Source of the DNA: a bacterium
GTDB lineage: Bacteria > Electryoneota > JAOADG01
Length of the DNA: 64,000 bases
NCBI GenBank assembly: GCA_026417415.1
Contig: JAOADG010000037.1
Location: 1-64,000 of the forward strand
Direction of reading: 5' to 3'
Position numbers and translations under genes: made by a program. Below the pieces are notes generated by a model, which was given only the letters and a program-made list of their open reading frames with translations, ran no database searches and had not been told where the DNA came from. Shown piece after piece: positions 47,213-56,063 of the stretch. Positions within the stretch are counted from its first letter, which is position 1, and every line of letters starts with the position of its first letter.

Positions 47213-48360
47213 GATAATCTCACGGGTGGTGGAGATACAGATTGTAATGGTTTTGGAATTTCTTGAATCCAACCCAACTCTAAGTAGTAATCATACAATT
47301 GACGCATCACAACCATTGCAGCATGATACTTTTCTAAAAAGGTAAATCCTGCTTGTCGTTTTTGATATCGTAAATCTGCATTATAGATCACTTTTTCAAG
47401 GATTGTTTCTAAAGTTTCGTTTTCTGTGTTAAAAAATGGATGGTCTGGCAAAAAAAGTTCATATTCTTTACGCATTTTGGTAATGACCGGAATACCCAGA
47501 GCCATAAACTCGAGCGAAGACATTCCGTAGCCCCACCCACCCAAATCAGTCAACTGATCGATAGCAAGATGGCATTGCTTTTGTTTATGAATAACATCAG
47601 GATGAGGAGTATTTTCAATTAATATCAATTCAATTGGATATCCTTTTTGTTGCAATTTCTCAACACATTGAATCACCGTTTCTGTACCTTTCAAACGACG
47701 ATTTCTGGCTGCATGACCTATACGAAAAACTTTTGGATGTGGATCAAATTCAATGGGTTGAATCAATGTCAAATCAATTGGTAGATATAGATAGCGAAGT
47801 TTTGGATGAAGGGTAAGTAAATCCAATTCACTGGTCAAATGTAAATCACAAAGATCATCAACAGCTTCTATTACACCACGATTTCGTACGTCTGTTCCAT
47901 GATAAAAAGCAATGAAATGTTTGCCCATTTTTTTTAATTTTTTCACCCATCGTCCATCACGGTAAAACTCTAAACCCATATCCAATTGATAAAGATCGAA
48001 CTCGAATAAATTGTACTTGCGCTCTAACCTAAACAGGATAGGTGTCCAAATGAGTTCACGCAATCTAAAGATGAAAGAAGAGAACAGATCATCCGCTTGC
48101 CATTTAGGAGGAAATCCTTTTGGTGTTGGACGTTCCGGATCAAGAGGTAAATTCAACAAGCGACGACGAAACTCTTTTAGAAAAGCAAATAGACCTTTGG
48201 TCGGAGAAAAAGGTAAATTCAAACAAATTTCATCTTCAAATCCAAAAACATTTTGAAACATCGTCATAAACTGACATTCATCACCCAATAATGTATGATA
48301 TGTTTTGTAAATGCTAAGTGTACCAGAAATATGTTCAGGTGAGAGATACAGAATTCGCAT
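47194..48360 (-). CDS. GT-B fold glycosyltransferase (family 4-like)
   Basis: A 388-residue protein. It opens MRILYLSPEHISG; a mid-chain RIGHAARNRRLKGTETVI starts the C-terminal Rossmann domain, and WGYGMSSLEFMALGIPVI is the donor-binding motif of GT4 enzymes. The ATG at 48360 overlaps the previous stop (TAATG). Acceptor and donor are unknown. Co-transcribed with the GT2 and eIF2B-like genes. Confidence 0.75.
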   Translation of the reverse strand: MRILYLSPEHISGTLSIYKTYHTLLGDECQFMTMFQNVFGFEDEICLNLPFSPTKGLFAFLKEFRRRLLNLPLDPERPTPKGFPPKWQADDLFSSFIFRLRELIWTPILFRLERKYNLFEFDLYQLDMGLEFYRDGRWVKKLKKMGKHFIAFYHGTDVRNRGVIEAVDDLCDLHLTSELDLLTLHPKLRYLYLPIDLTLIQPIEFDPHPKVFRIGHAARNRRLKGTETVIQCVEKLQQKGYPIELILIENTPHPDVIHKQKQCHLAIDQLTDLGGWGYGMSSLEFMALGIPVITKMRKEYELFLPDHPFFNTENETLETILEKVIYNADLRYQKRQAGFTFLEKYHAAMVVMRQLYDYYLELGWIQEIPKPLQSVSPPPVRLSWLSSL

Positions 48361-49241
48361 TAAACGGGCCAACCAAGTGCATTCATTGCTTGTTTACCTA
48401 CATTCTCCCAATCTGTGTTTGAATTTGGTTGAAAAAAATTGCATCCAACATATATATCTGTTATATGTTCAATCCAAGGTACTTCTTCCAACAATACTCC
48501 TTCATTAGGTAAATAAGGATGCAAATCGTTCAATTCGCGAAAATACCGAACATTGGTACGAACCCAATTCTCTGGTGGATTGCGTTTTAATGCATCGGCT
48601 AAAACCAAAACATTCGTTCCAGTTTGTCTTGCGGTATGGACAAGCGGAACTGTTCCTACTTTATGGTAGAATGAGTTTCTGGTAATTCTATCGCAGCCAA
48701 GTAAAAGAATGCTATCTTCATCTAAACGATAAGATAAACTGGTATCCGTCATCAATCTAACTGGTAGATCCAATTCATAAAGCTCTTCAGCCAATTTTAC
48801 ACCTTCATTTCCCGGGCGACCTTCAGCGATGTAAATCGGAGGTGCCATTCTAGAACGCTGCCTTAAAACTTGTAATACAGCACTACCTGCTGAATAAACA
48901 ACGACCACATGATTGGCAATTTTTTCATTGATAAAGTTGGCTTGTTTCAGACGGTCAACGAGTAAAAACTCACGTAAAGAAGATAAAAGATTGATAAAAT
49001 CTTTAGGAGATTCATTCACCCAAATGGCTGCGTCAATGCGCCAAGCCAGCCATTCAATCGGTGCAAATCCCGGAATGGTTTCAAGTAGCAAGCCCGGTAA
49101 ACGCTCTGAACCTTCTTCCCATTCGTAGTGATGCGCGAAATGTTTTTGAAATGCGTCAATTGCTTTTAGTAAACAACTGGTAGCGCCCAATGAGTGTGAG
49201 CTGCCTATCTCGCGCCAACGGTTAATTAAAGGGGCAAGCAT
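48360..49241 (-). CDS. eIF-2B alpha/beta/delta-like (ribose-bisphosphate isomerase-related) protein
   Basis: A 293-residue protein of the IF-2B superfamily. It has SAGSAVLQVLR, YIAEGRPGNEGVKLA, LLGCDRITRNSFYHKVGT and VLADALKRNP. The family includes methylthioribose-1-P and ribose-1,5-bisphosphate isomerases. The catalytic Asp of isomerases corresponds to the D in GCDRIT, but the usual catalytic Cys (in an SxxCTxG-like segment) is not obvious. Substrate unknown. It precedes two glycosyltransferases in the same run. Confidence 0.72.
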   Translation of the reverse strand: MLAPLINRWREIGSSHSLGATSCLLKAIDAFQKHFAHHYEWEEGSERLPGLLLETIPGFAPIEWLAWRIDAAIWVNESPKDFINLLSSLREFLLVDRLKQANFINEKIANHVVVVYSAGSAVLQVLRQRSRMAPPIYIAEGRPGNEGVKLAEELYELDLPVRLMTDTSLSYRLDEDSILLLGCDRITRNSFYHKVGTVPLVHTARQTGTNVLVLADALKRNPPENWVRTNVRYFRELNDLHPYLPNEGVLLEEVPWIEHITDIYVGCNFFQPNSNTDWENVGKQAMNALGWPV

Positions 49242-49244
49242 AAA

Positions 49245-49469
49245 TTAGGCATGAAAGATACTTGTCATATCAAATTGGTGGTATTCTGACATACAATATT
49301 TACAACCATTGTAAGGTGGTTTCGCTTGATGATCATTGAGCAAACGTTTGACAGCATCAAGAGTAAAAATCTTTTTCCGTTGCTCTTTAGGAAGCTTGTT
49401 CAACTGACATTCATAGCGGGGATTGCTTGCGTCGTGGATAATATGAGTTTGCAAATCAAGGATATACAT
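49245..49469 (-). CDS. small Cys-containing protein of unknown function
   Basis: A 74-residue soluble protein. YECQLNKLP in the middle and YNGCKYCMSEYHQ near the C terminus give three Cys and nearby His residues, a possible zinc site. No family recognised. It has a good SD (AGGAGAACC) and its own promoter, and it leads the eIF2B-like/glycosyltransferase run, 3 nt before the next gene. Confidence 0.6.
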   Translation of the reverse strand: MYILDLQTHIIHDASNPRYECQLNKLPKEQRKKIFTLDAVKRLLNDHQAKPPYNGCKYCMSEYHQFDMTSIFHA

Positions 49470-49498
49470 AATGGTTCTCCTGATGGTACCCTTAAAAA

Positions 49499-49528
49499 AG
49501 TATAATGTAAAAATGAAAAGAGAGGCAA
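49499..49528 (-). promoter_or_regulatory. predicted promoter of the small Cys protein/glycosyltransferase operon
   Basis: On the minus strand TTGCCT (49523-49528), 18 bp, then TATACT (49499-49504), about 30 nt before the ATG. It directly follows the terminator of the glycolytic operon. Confidence 0.6.
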
Positions 49529-49529
49529 G

Positions 49530-49562
49530 AGAAAAAAACGAGACGCTGTAAATCGTCTCGTT
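49530..49562 (-). terminator. intrinsic terminator after tRNA-Leu
   Basis: A 9-bp perfect stem, AACGAGACG with CGTCTCGTT, has an 8-nt loop and on the minus strand runs into seven T bases. It ends the pfk-gap-pgk-tpiA-secG-tRNA transcript. Confidence 0.88.
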
Positions 49563-49577
49563 GAAAAATTTTAAATG

Positions 49578-49661
49578 TGCCGGAGAGCGGACTTGAACCG
49601 CTATGCCCTTTCGAGCGCCACCCCCTCAAGATGGTGTGTCTGCCAATTTCACCACTCCGGC
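49578..49661 (-). tRNA. tRNA-Leu(GAG)
   Basis: 84 nt with a 7-bp acceptor stem (GCCGGAG/CTCCGGC), a long variable arm (GGCGCTCGAAAGGGC region) and a T arm with GGTTCAAGT. The anticodon stem CCATC/GGTGG closes the loop TTGAGGG, so the anticodon is GAG (Leu, CUY codons). The 3' CCA is not encoded. It lies 5 nt after the secG stop and is probably processed from that transcript. Confidence 0.93.
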
Positions 49662-49666
49662 GAAAA

Positions 49667-49996
49667 TCACTTGGACTCCGTTGGTACAGATGGAAGTGAA
49701 CCCGCTTGATTGGCGGAACTTTTCTTTAATTCTTCTTGAACTGCAGATGTAGGTTTATTCAATCCTGTAGAAAATACGATTGCTAAACACAAAAGCATAA
49801 ATAGAGCCGCTAAAACCGATGTCGCTTTGGATAAAAACGTTGCTGTACCACGTCCGCCTAAAATGGTCGTTGCAGTTGTACTAAGTCCACCAAATGCGCC
49901 AGAAAGACCGCCACCTTTTGATGCTTGAAGTAGAACCACAATAATCAATAGAACACATACAACTACATGAAGAAAAATTAAAAACCCCAACAACAT
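49667..49996 (-). CDS. secG: preprotein translocase subunit SecG
   Basis: About 109 residues with two membrane helices. LLQASKGGGLSGAFGG between them is the SecG signature, followed by TTATTILGGRG. It assists SecYE. I chose the ATG at 49996, which has AAGGAG 9 nt upstream; the longer frame to 50050 would overlap tpiA. tpiA-secG-tRNA-Leu is a classic gene order. Confidence 0.9.
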   Translation of the reverse strand: MLLGFLIFLHVVVCVLLIIVVLLQASKGGGLSGAFGGLSTTATTILGGRGTATFLSKATSVLAALFMLLCLAIVFSTGLNKPTSAVQEELKKSSANQAGSLPSVPTESK

Positions 49997-50036
49997 AGAA
50001 ACAATGCTCCTTAATTTTTGCAAACTAAATGATACA

Positions 50037-50792
50037 TTATTGAAAGGCAACTTCGCAAATTGAGTAAAACGACTCTGGTTTCAAAGAAGCACCTCCTACC
50101 AACATCCCATCTACATCCTCACAAGAAAACAATTCTTTTGCATTGGAAGGCGTTACGCTTCCACCGTAAAGTATTCGTGTTTGATAAGCCAGCTCACCAC
50201 GCGTAACATTTAAGAATTTACGAATAAACGCATGGGCTTCTTGTGCTTGTTCGGGAGTTGCGTTCACCCCTGTACCAATTGCCCAGACCGGTTCATATGC
50301 AAGAACTACTTTTGAGAATTCTTCATCAGTCAAATGAATTAAACTTAAAAGTTGATGTTCTAAAACGGAATGAGTTTCACCCTTTTCACGCTCTGAGAGG
50401 CGCTCACCAATACAAAATACTGGAATTAATCCACTATGCACAGCACGAGTTAATTTTTTACGTAATCCTTCCTCCGTCTCACCAAAGATATGTCTTCTTT
50501 CAGAATGCCCGATGAGAACATATTGACAACCAACTTCCAACAACATTTCTGCTGATATTTCACCTGTATAAGCACCTGCCTCATATTCACTTACATTTTG
50601 GCCACCTAAACCAATATCATTCCGATTTTCAAAAACGTTGCGAACCGATAAAATTGATACAAAAGGTGGAAATAAAACCACTTCAAAAGGATGGCGTAAG
50701 GGTAAAAGTTGATCAAATACGTTGGCAAATCGAACCGCTGCAGATGGCGGTAAGTTCATTTTCCAGTTTCCTGCAATGATCGGTTTTCGCAT
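50037..50792 (-). CDS. tpiA: triosephosphate isomerase
   Basis: A 251-residue TIM barrel. It has GNWKMN with the active-site Lys, the catalytic His in IGHSERR, the catalytic Glu in AYEPVWAIGTG, and the phosphate loops YGGSVTPSN and VGGASL. I chose the ATG at 50792 (AAGG upstream), which gives the family's normal length. The frame to 50816 would overlap pgk. Confidence 0.95.
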   Translation of the reverse strand: MRKPIIAGNWKMNLPPSAAVRFANVFDQLLPLRHPFEVVLFPPFVSILSVRNVFENRNDIGLGGQNVSEYEAGAYTGEISAEMLLEVGCQYVLIGHSERRHIFGETEEGLRKKLTRAVHSGLIPVFCIGERLSEREKGETHSVLEHQLLSLIHLTDEEFSKVVLAYEPVWAIGTGVNATPEQAQEAHAFIRKFLNVTRGELAYQTRILYGGSVTPSNAKELFSCEDVDGMLVGGASLKPESFYSICEVAFQ

Positions 50793-50802
50793 CAACCAAC
50801 CT

Positions 50803-51999
50803 TTACTCTTGTTCATCCAATGCTGCGATTCCCGGTAAAACCTTACCTTCCATCAACTCCAAAGATGCTCCTCCTCCTGTAGAAACATGGCTAAATCCTT
50901 CTGATAAGCCCATTTCTTCCACAGCGGCAGCACTATCACCACCTCCAACTACAGTAATTGCGCCTCGTTCGGTAGCTTGAACCATCGCTTCTGCAATTTT
51001 TCGCGTTCCGTTTGAAAAATCAGGAATTTCAAAGATACCCATTGGGCCATTCCAAAAGATTGAATTGGCTTCTTCAATGTGTGAAACAAAGTCATCAATA
51101 GCTACAGGTCCAATATCCACCCCGATCCATCCTTCAGAAAATTGATCGGTTTTAAGGATTTTTGTTTCTGCACCTTGTTCAATTTTTTGAACCGCGATAT
51201 GGTCGCCAGGCAAGAAAATAGAAGTAGTGGAATCAAAGACGGTTTGAAGAATATCTTTTGCTAAACCTATTTTGTCTTCTTCAACTAAAGATGATCCTGT
51301 AGGCCTACCTTGAGCACGGAAGAAAGTAAACGCCATTCCACCACCGATCATAAGCACATCTACTTTACCTATTAAATTCTTTATCACATCAATTTTACCC
51401 GATACTTTAGCACCACCTAAAATGGCAAGAAACGGTCTTCGTGGATTTTCCAGTAACATCGCTAAATGTTTCAATTCTTTTTCAATTAAAAAGCCAGCAA
51501 CTTTGGGACTAAGATACTTAGTAACTCCTTCAGTAGAAGCGTGAGCACGATGGGCTGTACCAAAAGCATCATTGACGTAAACTTCTCCTAAACTGGCTAA
51601 CTTTTTTGAAAATTGCGGATCATTTTTTTCTTCTTCGGAATAAAACCGAACATTTTCTAAGAGCATCACTTCACCACTTTTCAGTTGATTAGCCAGTTCA
51701 AAAGTATCTTGTCCGATACAATCTTTTCCGAAAATCACAGGTTGTCTTAGTAACTCCTGTAACCGTTCAGCAACAGGTTGTAGTGAGTATTTCGCATCAA
51801 ATCCACCTTTTGGTCGTCCTAAATGAGACATTAAGATAACCTTACCCCCTTGGTTCAGTAAATACTGAATAGTCGGTATCGACTCACGTATCCGTCGGTC
51901 ATCGGTGATTCTACCTTCTTGGATAGGTACATTAAAATCAACTCGAACTAATACCCGTTTGTTGGTGACAGAAATATCACGAATAGTTTTCTTATTCAT
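50803..51999 (-). CDS. pgk: phosphoglycerate kinase
   Basis: A 398-residue two-domain kinase. It has RVDFNVPIQ, LMSHLGRPKG, the conserved ILGGAKVSGKIDVI, FWNGPMGIFEI and VGGGDSAAAVE. It forms ATP from 1,3-bisphosphoglycerate. ATG with AGGAG; 9 nt after gap. Confidence 0.96.
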   Translation of the reverse strand: MNKKTIRDISVTNKRVLVRVDFNVPIQEGRITDDRRIRESIPTIQYLLNQGGKVILMSHLGRPKGGFDAKYSLQPVAERLQELLRQPVIFGKDCIGQDTFELANQLKSGEVMLLENVRFYSEEEKNDPQFSKKLASLGEVYVNDAFGTAHRAHASTEGVTKYLSPKVAGFLIEKELKHLAMLLENPRRPFLAILGGAKVSGKIDVIKNLIGKVDVLMIGGGMAFTFFRAQGRPTGSSLVEEDKIGLAKDILQTVFDSTTSIFLPGDHIAVQKIEQGAETKILKTDQFSEGWIGVDIGPVAIDDFVSHIEEANSIFWNGPMGIFEIPDFSNGTRKIAEAMVQATERGAITVVGGGDSAAAVEEMGLSEGFSHVSTGGGASLELMEGKVLPGIAALDEQE

Positions 52000-52008
52000 A
52001 GTTCGCTC

Positions 52009-53028
<1,020 letters not shown>

Positions 53029-54063
53029 TTAAAAGAACAGTTTTGCAATTTCATATAACTTTGGATCTACAGTTTTATTTTGTAAAACTGCATCCTCTAA
53101 TGGAATTAGGATTATTTCTTCTGAACGCAAAGCCACCATTTTACCGCGTTCACCTGCTGCAACTGCATCCACAGCAGCCACACCAAAACGTGTGGATAAA
53201 ATACGGTCATAAGCAGTAGGTGTTCCACCACGTTGAATATGACCTAAATTGGTATGGCGTGTCTCTAAACCTGTACGATTTTCAATTTCATCTGCTAACC
53301 ATTGTCCAATGCCTCCTAAACGAACATGCCCAAAAGCATCGCGTTTTCCACTGGTAGCAATAATTTCACCATCTTTTGGAACAGCACCTTCCGCAACCAC
53401 AATCACAGCAAACTTTCTACGTTCATAACGTTTTTTCAGTTTTTCACAAACCTCATCAAGATCAAAAGGTATTTCAGGAATTAGAATTTCATCTGCACCG
53501 CCAGCAATACCGGACATCGTTGCAATCCAACCTGCATGACGTCCCATAACTTCAACTACCATCACTCGGTGATGTGATTCAGCCGTGGTCTGTAATTTAT
53601 CCAAAGCATCCGTAACAATTTCTACAGCAGTGTTAAAACCGAAAGTAAAATCAGTTCCTTTGATATCATTATCAATGGTTTTAGGAACTCCTATAACATG
53701 AAATCCTCTTTCGTGAAGCCATAATGCTACACCTAATGTATCGTCTCCACCTATCGGAATGAGAGCATCAATTTCATATTTTTTCATATGATACAAAATG
53801 CGATCCAAATCATCCGGATTTTTTTTAGGATTTGTTCTTGAGGTTCCTAAAATAGTACCACCCCGTCTAAGAATTCCGCTTACAGACAAAGCCGACAAAG
53901 GTTCTACGTTCCCATCAATGAGTCCTTTCCAACCATCACGAAATCCAAATACTTCAAAGTTATATTTTTGAACTGAGCACCGCACGACGGCGCGTAAAAC
54001 TGCGTTTAACCCGGGGCAATCGCCACCACCAGTTAATACTCCTATTTTTTTACGTTGTTCCAC
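53029..54063 (-). CDS. pfkA: 6-phosphofructokinase, probably pyrophosphate-dependent
   Basis: A 344-residue PFK. Substrate-binding motifs are GGGDCPGLN and MVVEVMGRHAGW. The two residues that separate phosphoryl donors are both of the PPi type: Asp in GGDDTLG (105-111, ATP enzymes have GGDGS) and Lys in PKTIDND (127-133, ATP enzymes have GTIDND). The length matches group III enzymes. Donor use is inferred from these positions. GTG start with AGGAG. First gene of the glycolytic operon. Confidence 0.92.
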   Translation of the reverse strand: MEQRKKIGVLTGGGDCPGLNAVLRAVVRCSVQKYNFEVFGFRDGWKGLIDGNVEPLSALSVSGILRRGGTILGTSRTNPKKNPDDLDRILYHMKKYEIDALIPIGGDDTLGVALWLHERGFHVIGVPKTIDNDIKGTDFTFGFNTAVEIVTDALDKLQTTAESHHRVMVVEVMGRHAGWIATMSGIAGGADEILIPEIPFDLDEVCEKLKKRYERRKFAVIVVAEGAVPKDGEIIATSGKRDAFGHVRLGGIGQWLADEIENRTGLETRHTNLGHIQRGGTPTAYDRILSTRFGVAAVDAVAAGERGKMVALRSEEIILIPLEDAVLQNKTVDPKLYEIAKLFF

Positions 54064-54128
54064 GGTTGGATCTCCTTATCCTTAAGCTCATAAGATAAAT
54101 ATACTGGAAGAAAATGCCGGATGAAATT

Positions 54129-55652
54129 CTATTTATCTAAACAACGATATTGGATCGCTTCAGCGATATGTTGTCTTTGGATGGTTTCCTCACCAGATAA
54201 ATCAGCGATTGTTCTTGAAACGCGCAAGATCCGATCATGCGTACGAGCTGAAAGCCCTAAACGGGTGAAAGCTTCTCTAAGTAATTCCATCGCTGCAGGT
54301 TCGCATACACAGTATTTTACTAAATCTTTACTACTAAGGTCTGCATTACGGTATACGCCCTTACGATGTTTATATCGTTCCAATTGCACTTGTCTGGCTA
54401 GTTGAACGCGTTCCCGTATCAAACAAGAACTTTCTCCTGGTTTTAATTGTTCTATTTCTTGAGGAAGCAAACCCGGAACTTCAATTTGCATATCAATACG
54501 ATCTAAAAGTGGCCCACTTAACTTTCTACGATAACGCATTACTTCGGCAGGAGAACAACGACACTCTTTTCTATGGTCACCCAAATATCCACAAGGACAA
54601 GGGTTCATGGCTGCAACCAACATAAACTGGGAAGGAAAAGTTAGAGATGATTGAGCCCGTGAAATGGTGATTTTTCCATCTTCTAAGGGTTGACGTAAAA
54701 GTTCAAGTACTGCAGTAGAAAATTCTGGAAATTCGTCTAAAAACAAAACACCGTGGTGGGCAAGTGATACTTCACCTGGGCGGGGAATTACACCACCGCC
54801 TACCAATCCTGCATCACTAATCGAATGATGGGGACTACGAAAAGGTCTTGCGGGGAGAATAGAAGCACCATTAGGAAGTTGTCCTGCGACTGAATGGATT
54901 CGAGTTGCTTCTAACGCTTCATCTAAACTCCAAGAAGGTAAAATGGTCGGTAAACGTTTTGCTAACATCGTTTTTCCGCTACCCGGAGGACCGATAAAAA
55001 GAATATTGTGACCTCCTGCAGCTGCTATTTCCAAAGCACGTTTGGCAGTATGTTGGCCCTTAACATCATTCATATCAATATCAAAATGTTGTAAATTGTG
55101 AAATACTTCTTCTAAATTGACTTTCAAAGGGGTTATAGGAACGATTCCACTTAGAAATTCTGCGGCTGTCTGTAAACTATCTACAGGGTAAACTTCAATC
55201 CCTTCAATCATAGCAGCTTCATTCCCATTGGCAGTAGGGACAATCACACCACGTAAACCACTCATACGGGCAAGTAAAGCGATGGATAAAACTCCTTGAA
55301 CCGGTCTTACTGTACCATCCAAAGAAAGCTCACCGACCACTAAAAATTCATTCAGCAATTCGCCTCGGACTTGGCCGCTGGCTGCAAGAATGCTTAATGC
55401 GATGGGTAAATCAAAAAGGGATCCTTCTTTCCTTAGGTCGGCAGGAGCAAGGTTGACGATGATGCGTTTATTGGGATAGACATATCCAGTATTCTTGATA
55501 GCTGCAGGAACGCGTTCTCTTGCTTCTCGTACACCTTGATCTGGAAGTCCTACAATGATCATAGAGGCCTGTGAGATTTCTAAGTGAACTTCTACAAAAA
55601 CTTGAAGGGCTTCTATACCTTGAAGCGTTGCTGAATTAGCTTGTCCTAACAT
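54129..55652 (-). CDS. comM: YifB/ComM family Mg-chelatase-like AAA+ ATPase
   Basis: A 507-residue protein with an N-terminal Lon-substrate-like domain (GLPDQGVREARERV, NLAPADLRKEG), the Walker A GPPGSGKTMLAKRLP, FRSPHHSISDAGLVGGG, and NPCPCGYLGD, ending with SGPLLDRIDM. ComM is a helicase for branch migration in natural transformation. I chose the ATG at 55652; the frame to 55757 adds 35 hydrophobic residues foreign to the family. The 168 nt up to the tRNA hold nothing I recognise. Confidence 0.92.
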   Translation of the reverse strand: MLGQANSATLQGIEALQVFVEVHLEISQASMIIVGLPDQGVREARERVPAAIKNTGYVYPNKRIIVNLAPADLRKEGSLFDLPIALSILAASGQVRGELLNEFLVVGELSLDGTVRPVQGVLSIALLARMSGLRGVIVPTANGNEAAMIEGIEVYPVDSLQTAAEFLSGIVPITPLKVNLEEVFHNLQHFDIDMNDVKGQHTAKRALEIAAAGGHNILFIGPPGSGKTMLAKRLPTILPSWSLDEALEATRIHSVAGQLPNGASILPARPFRSPHHSISDAGLVGGGVIPRPGEVSLAHHGVLFLDEFPEFSTAVLELLRQPLEDGKITISRAQSSLTFPSQFMLVAAMNPCPCGYLGDHRKECRCSPAEVMRYRRKLSGPLLDRIDMQIEVPGLLPQEIEQLKPGESSCLIRERVQLARQVQLERYKHRKGVYRNADLSSKDLVKYCVCEPAAMELLREAFTRLGLSARTHDRILRVSRTIADLSGEETIQRQHIAEAIQYRCLDK

Positions 55653-55820
55653 ACTTCTCTCAGAAGGTAATTCGAATAAAAATTGAATAAAAAAAGAAAA
55701 CAAAATGTAAAACACTAAAAAGTGAAACCAAAACCTTGCAGATGCGTAGCTTTTCAAAAAAGTTTTGCATTCTGATAATTCTCACCCTATCTTTGCGTTG
55801 CTATTCAAATCGATCATTTT

Positions 55821-55895
55821 GCTGGGGTAGCTCAGTTGGTTAAGAGCGCTAGACTGTGGATCTAGAGGTCGCGGGTTCAACTCCCGCCCCCAGTA
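55821..55895 (+). tRNA. tRNA-His(GTG) with atypical acceptor end
   Basis: 75 nt. The D stem is GCTC/GAGC and the T arm GCGGG/CCCGC with TTCAACT. The anticodon stem CTAGA/TCTAG closes CTGTGGA, anticodon GTG. The acceptor stem is GCTGGGG/CCCCAGT, so the first pair is G1-U72 and the discriminator is A73. Position -1 is T, not the G-1 found in almost all tRNA-His. CCA is not encoded. It is followed by the structured rpsA leader. Confidence 0.9.
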
Positions 55896-55923
55896 CAAAA
55901 TCGCTGAGAATAGCATCTCAATC

Positions 55924-55979
55924 GTTGTACATCTTAGATAAGGGTCACTAAGTATGTACAACAGAGTTTTGTTGACCCT
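55924..55979 (+). ncRNA. candidate H-type pseudoknot in the rpsA leader
   Basis: A 14-bp stem (55924-55937 with 55948-55962, one bulged T at 55953) encloses a 10-nt loop. Seven loop bases, AGGGTCA (55941-55947), pair with TGACCCT at 55973-55979. No nucleotide separates loop pairing and stem, so both helices could stack coaxially as in classical H-type pseudoknots. It lies 85 nt before the rpsA ATG. A 15-codon ORF (55954-56001) starts inside the stem. Pairing is seen; function is inferred. It matches no family I can name. Confidence 0.5.
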
Positions 55980-56063
55980 AATTGCCACTCGCTTGAAGTA
56001 GTTTTGTAAATAATTGAAACTAACCCAATGAAACGCGGGAGGTACAAAAAGGAATAATTGAGA

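Noticed and set aside
55782-55988. 68-codon minus-strand ORF across tRNA-His
   Set aside because: Its GRELNPRPLDPQSSALNQLS-like stretch is the usual translation of tRNA antisense DNA and it has no SD.
55972-56006. Bacteroidetes-type promoter (TAGTTTTG near 55999) before rpsA
   Set aside because: The TAnnTTTG box matches, but the nearest TTG box is 24 bp away, too far, and other promoters here are sigma-70-like.
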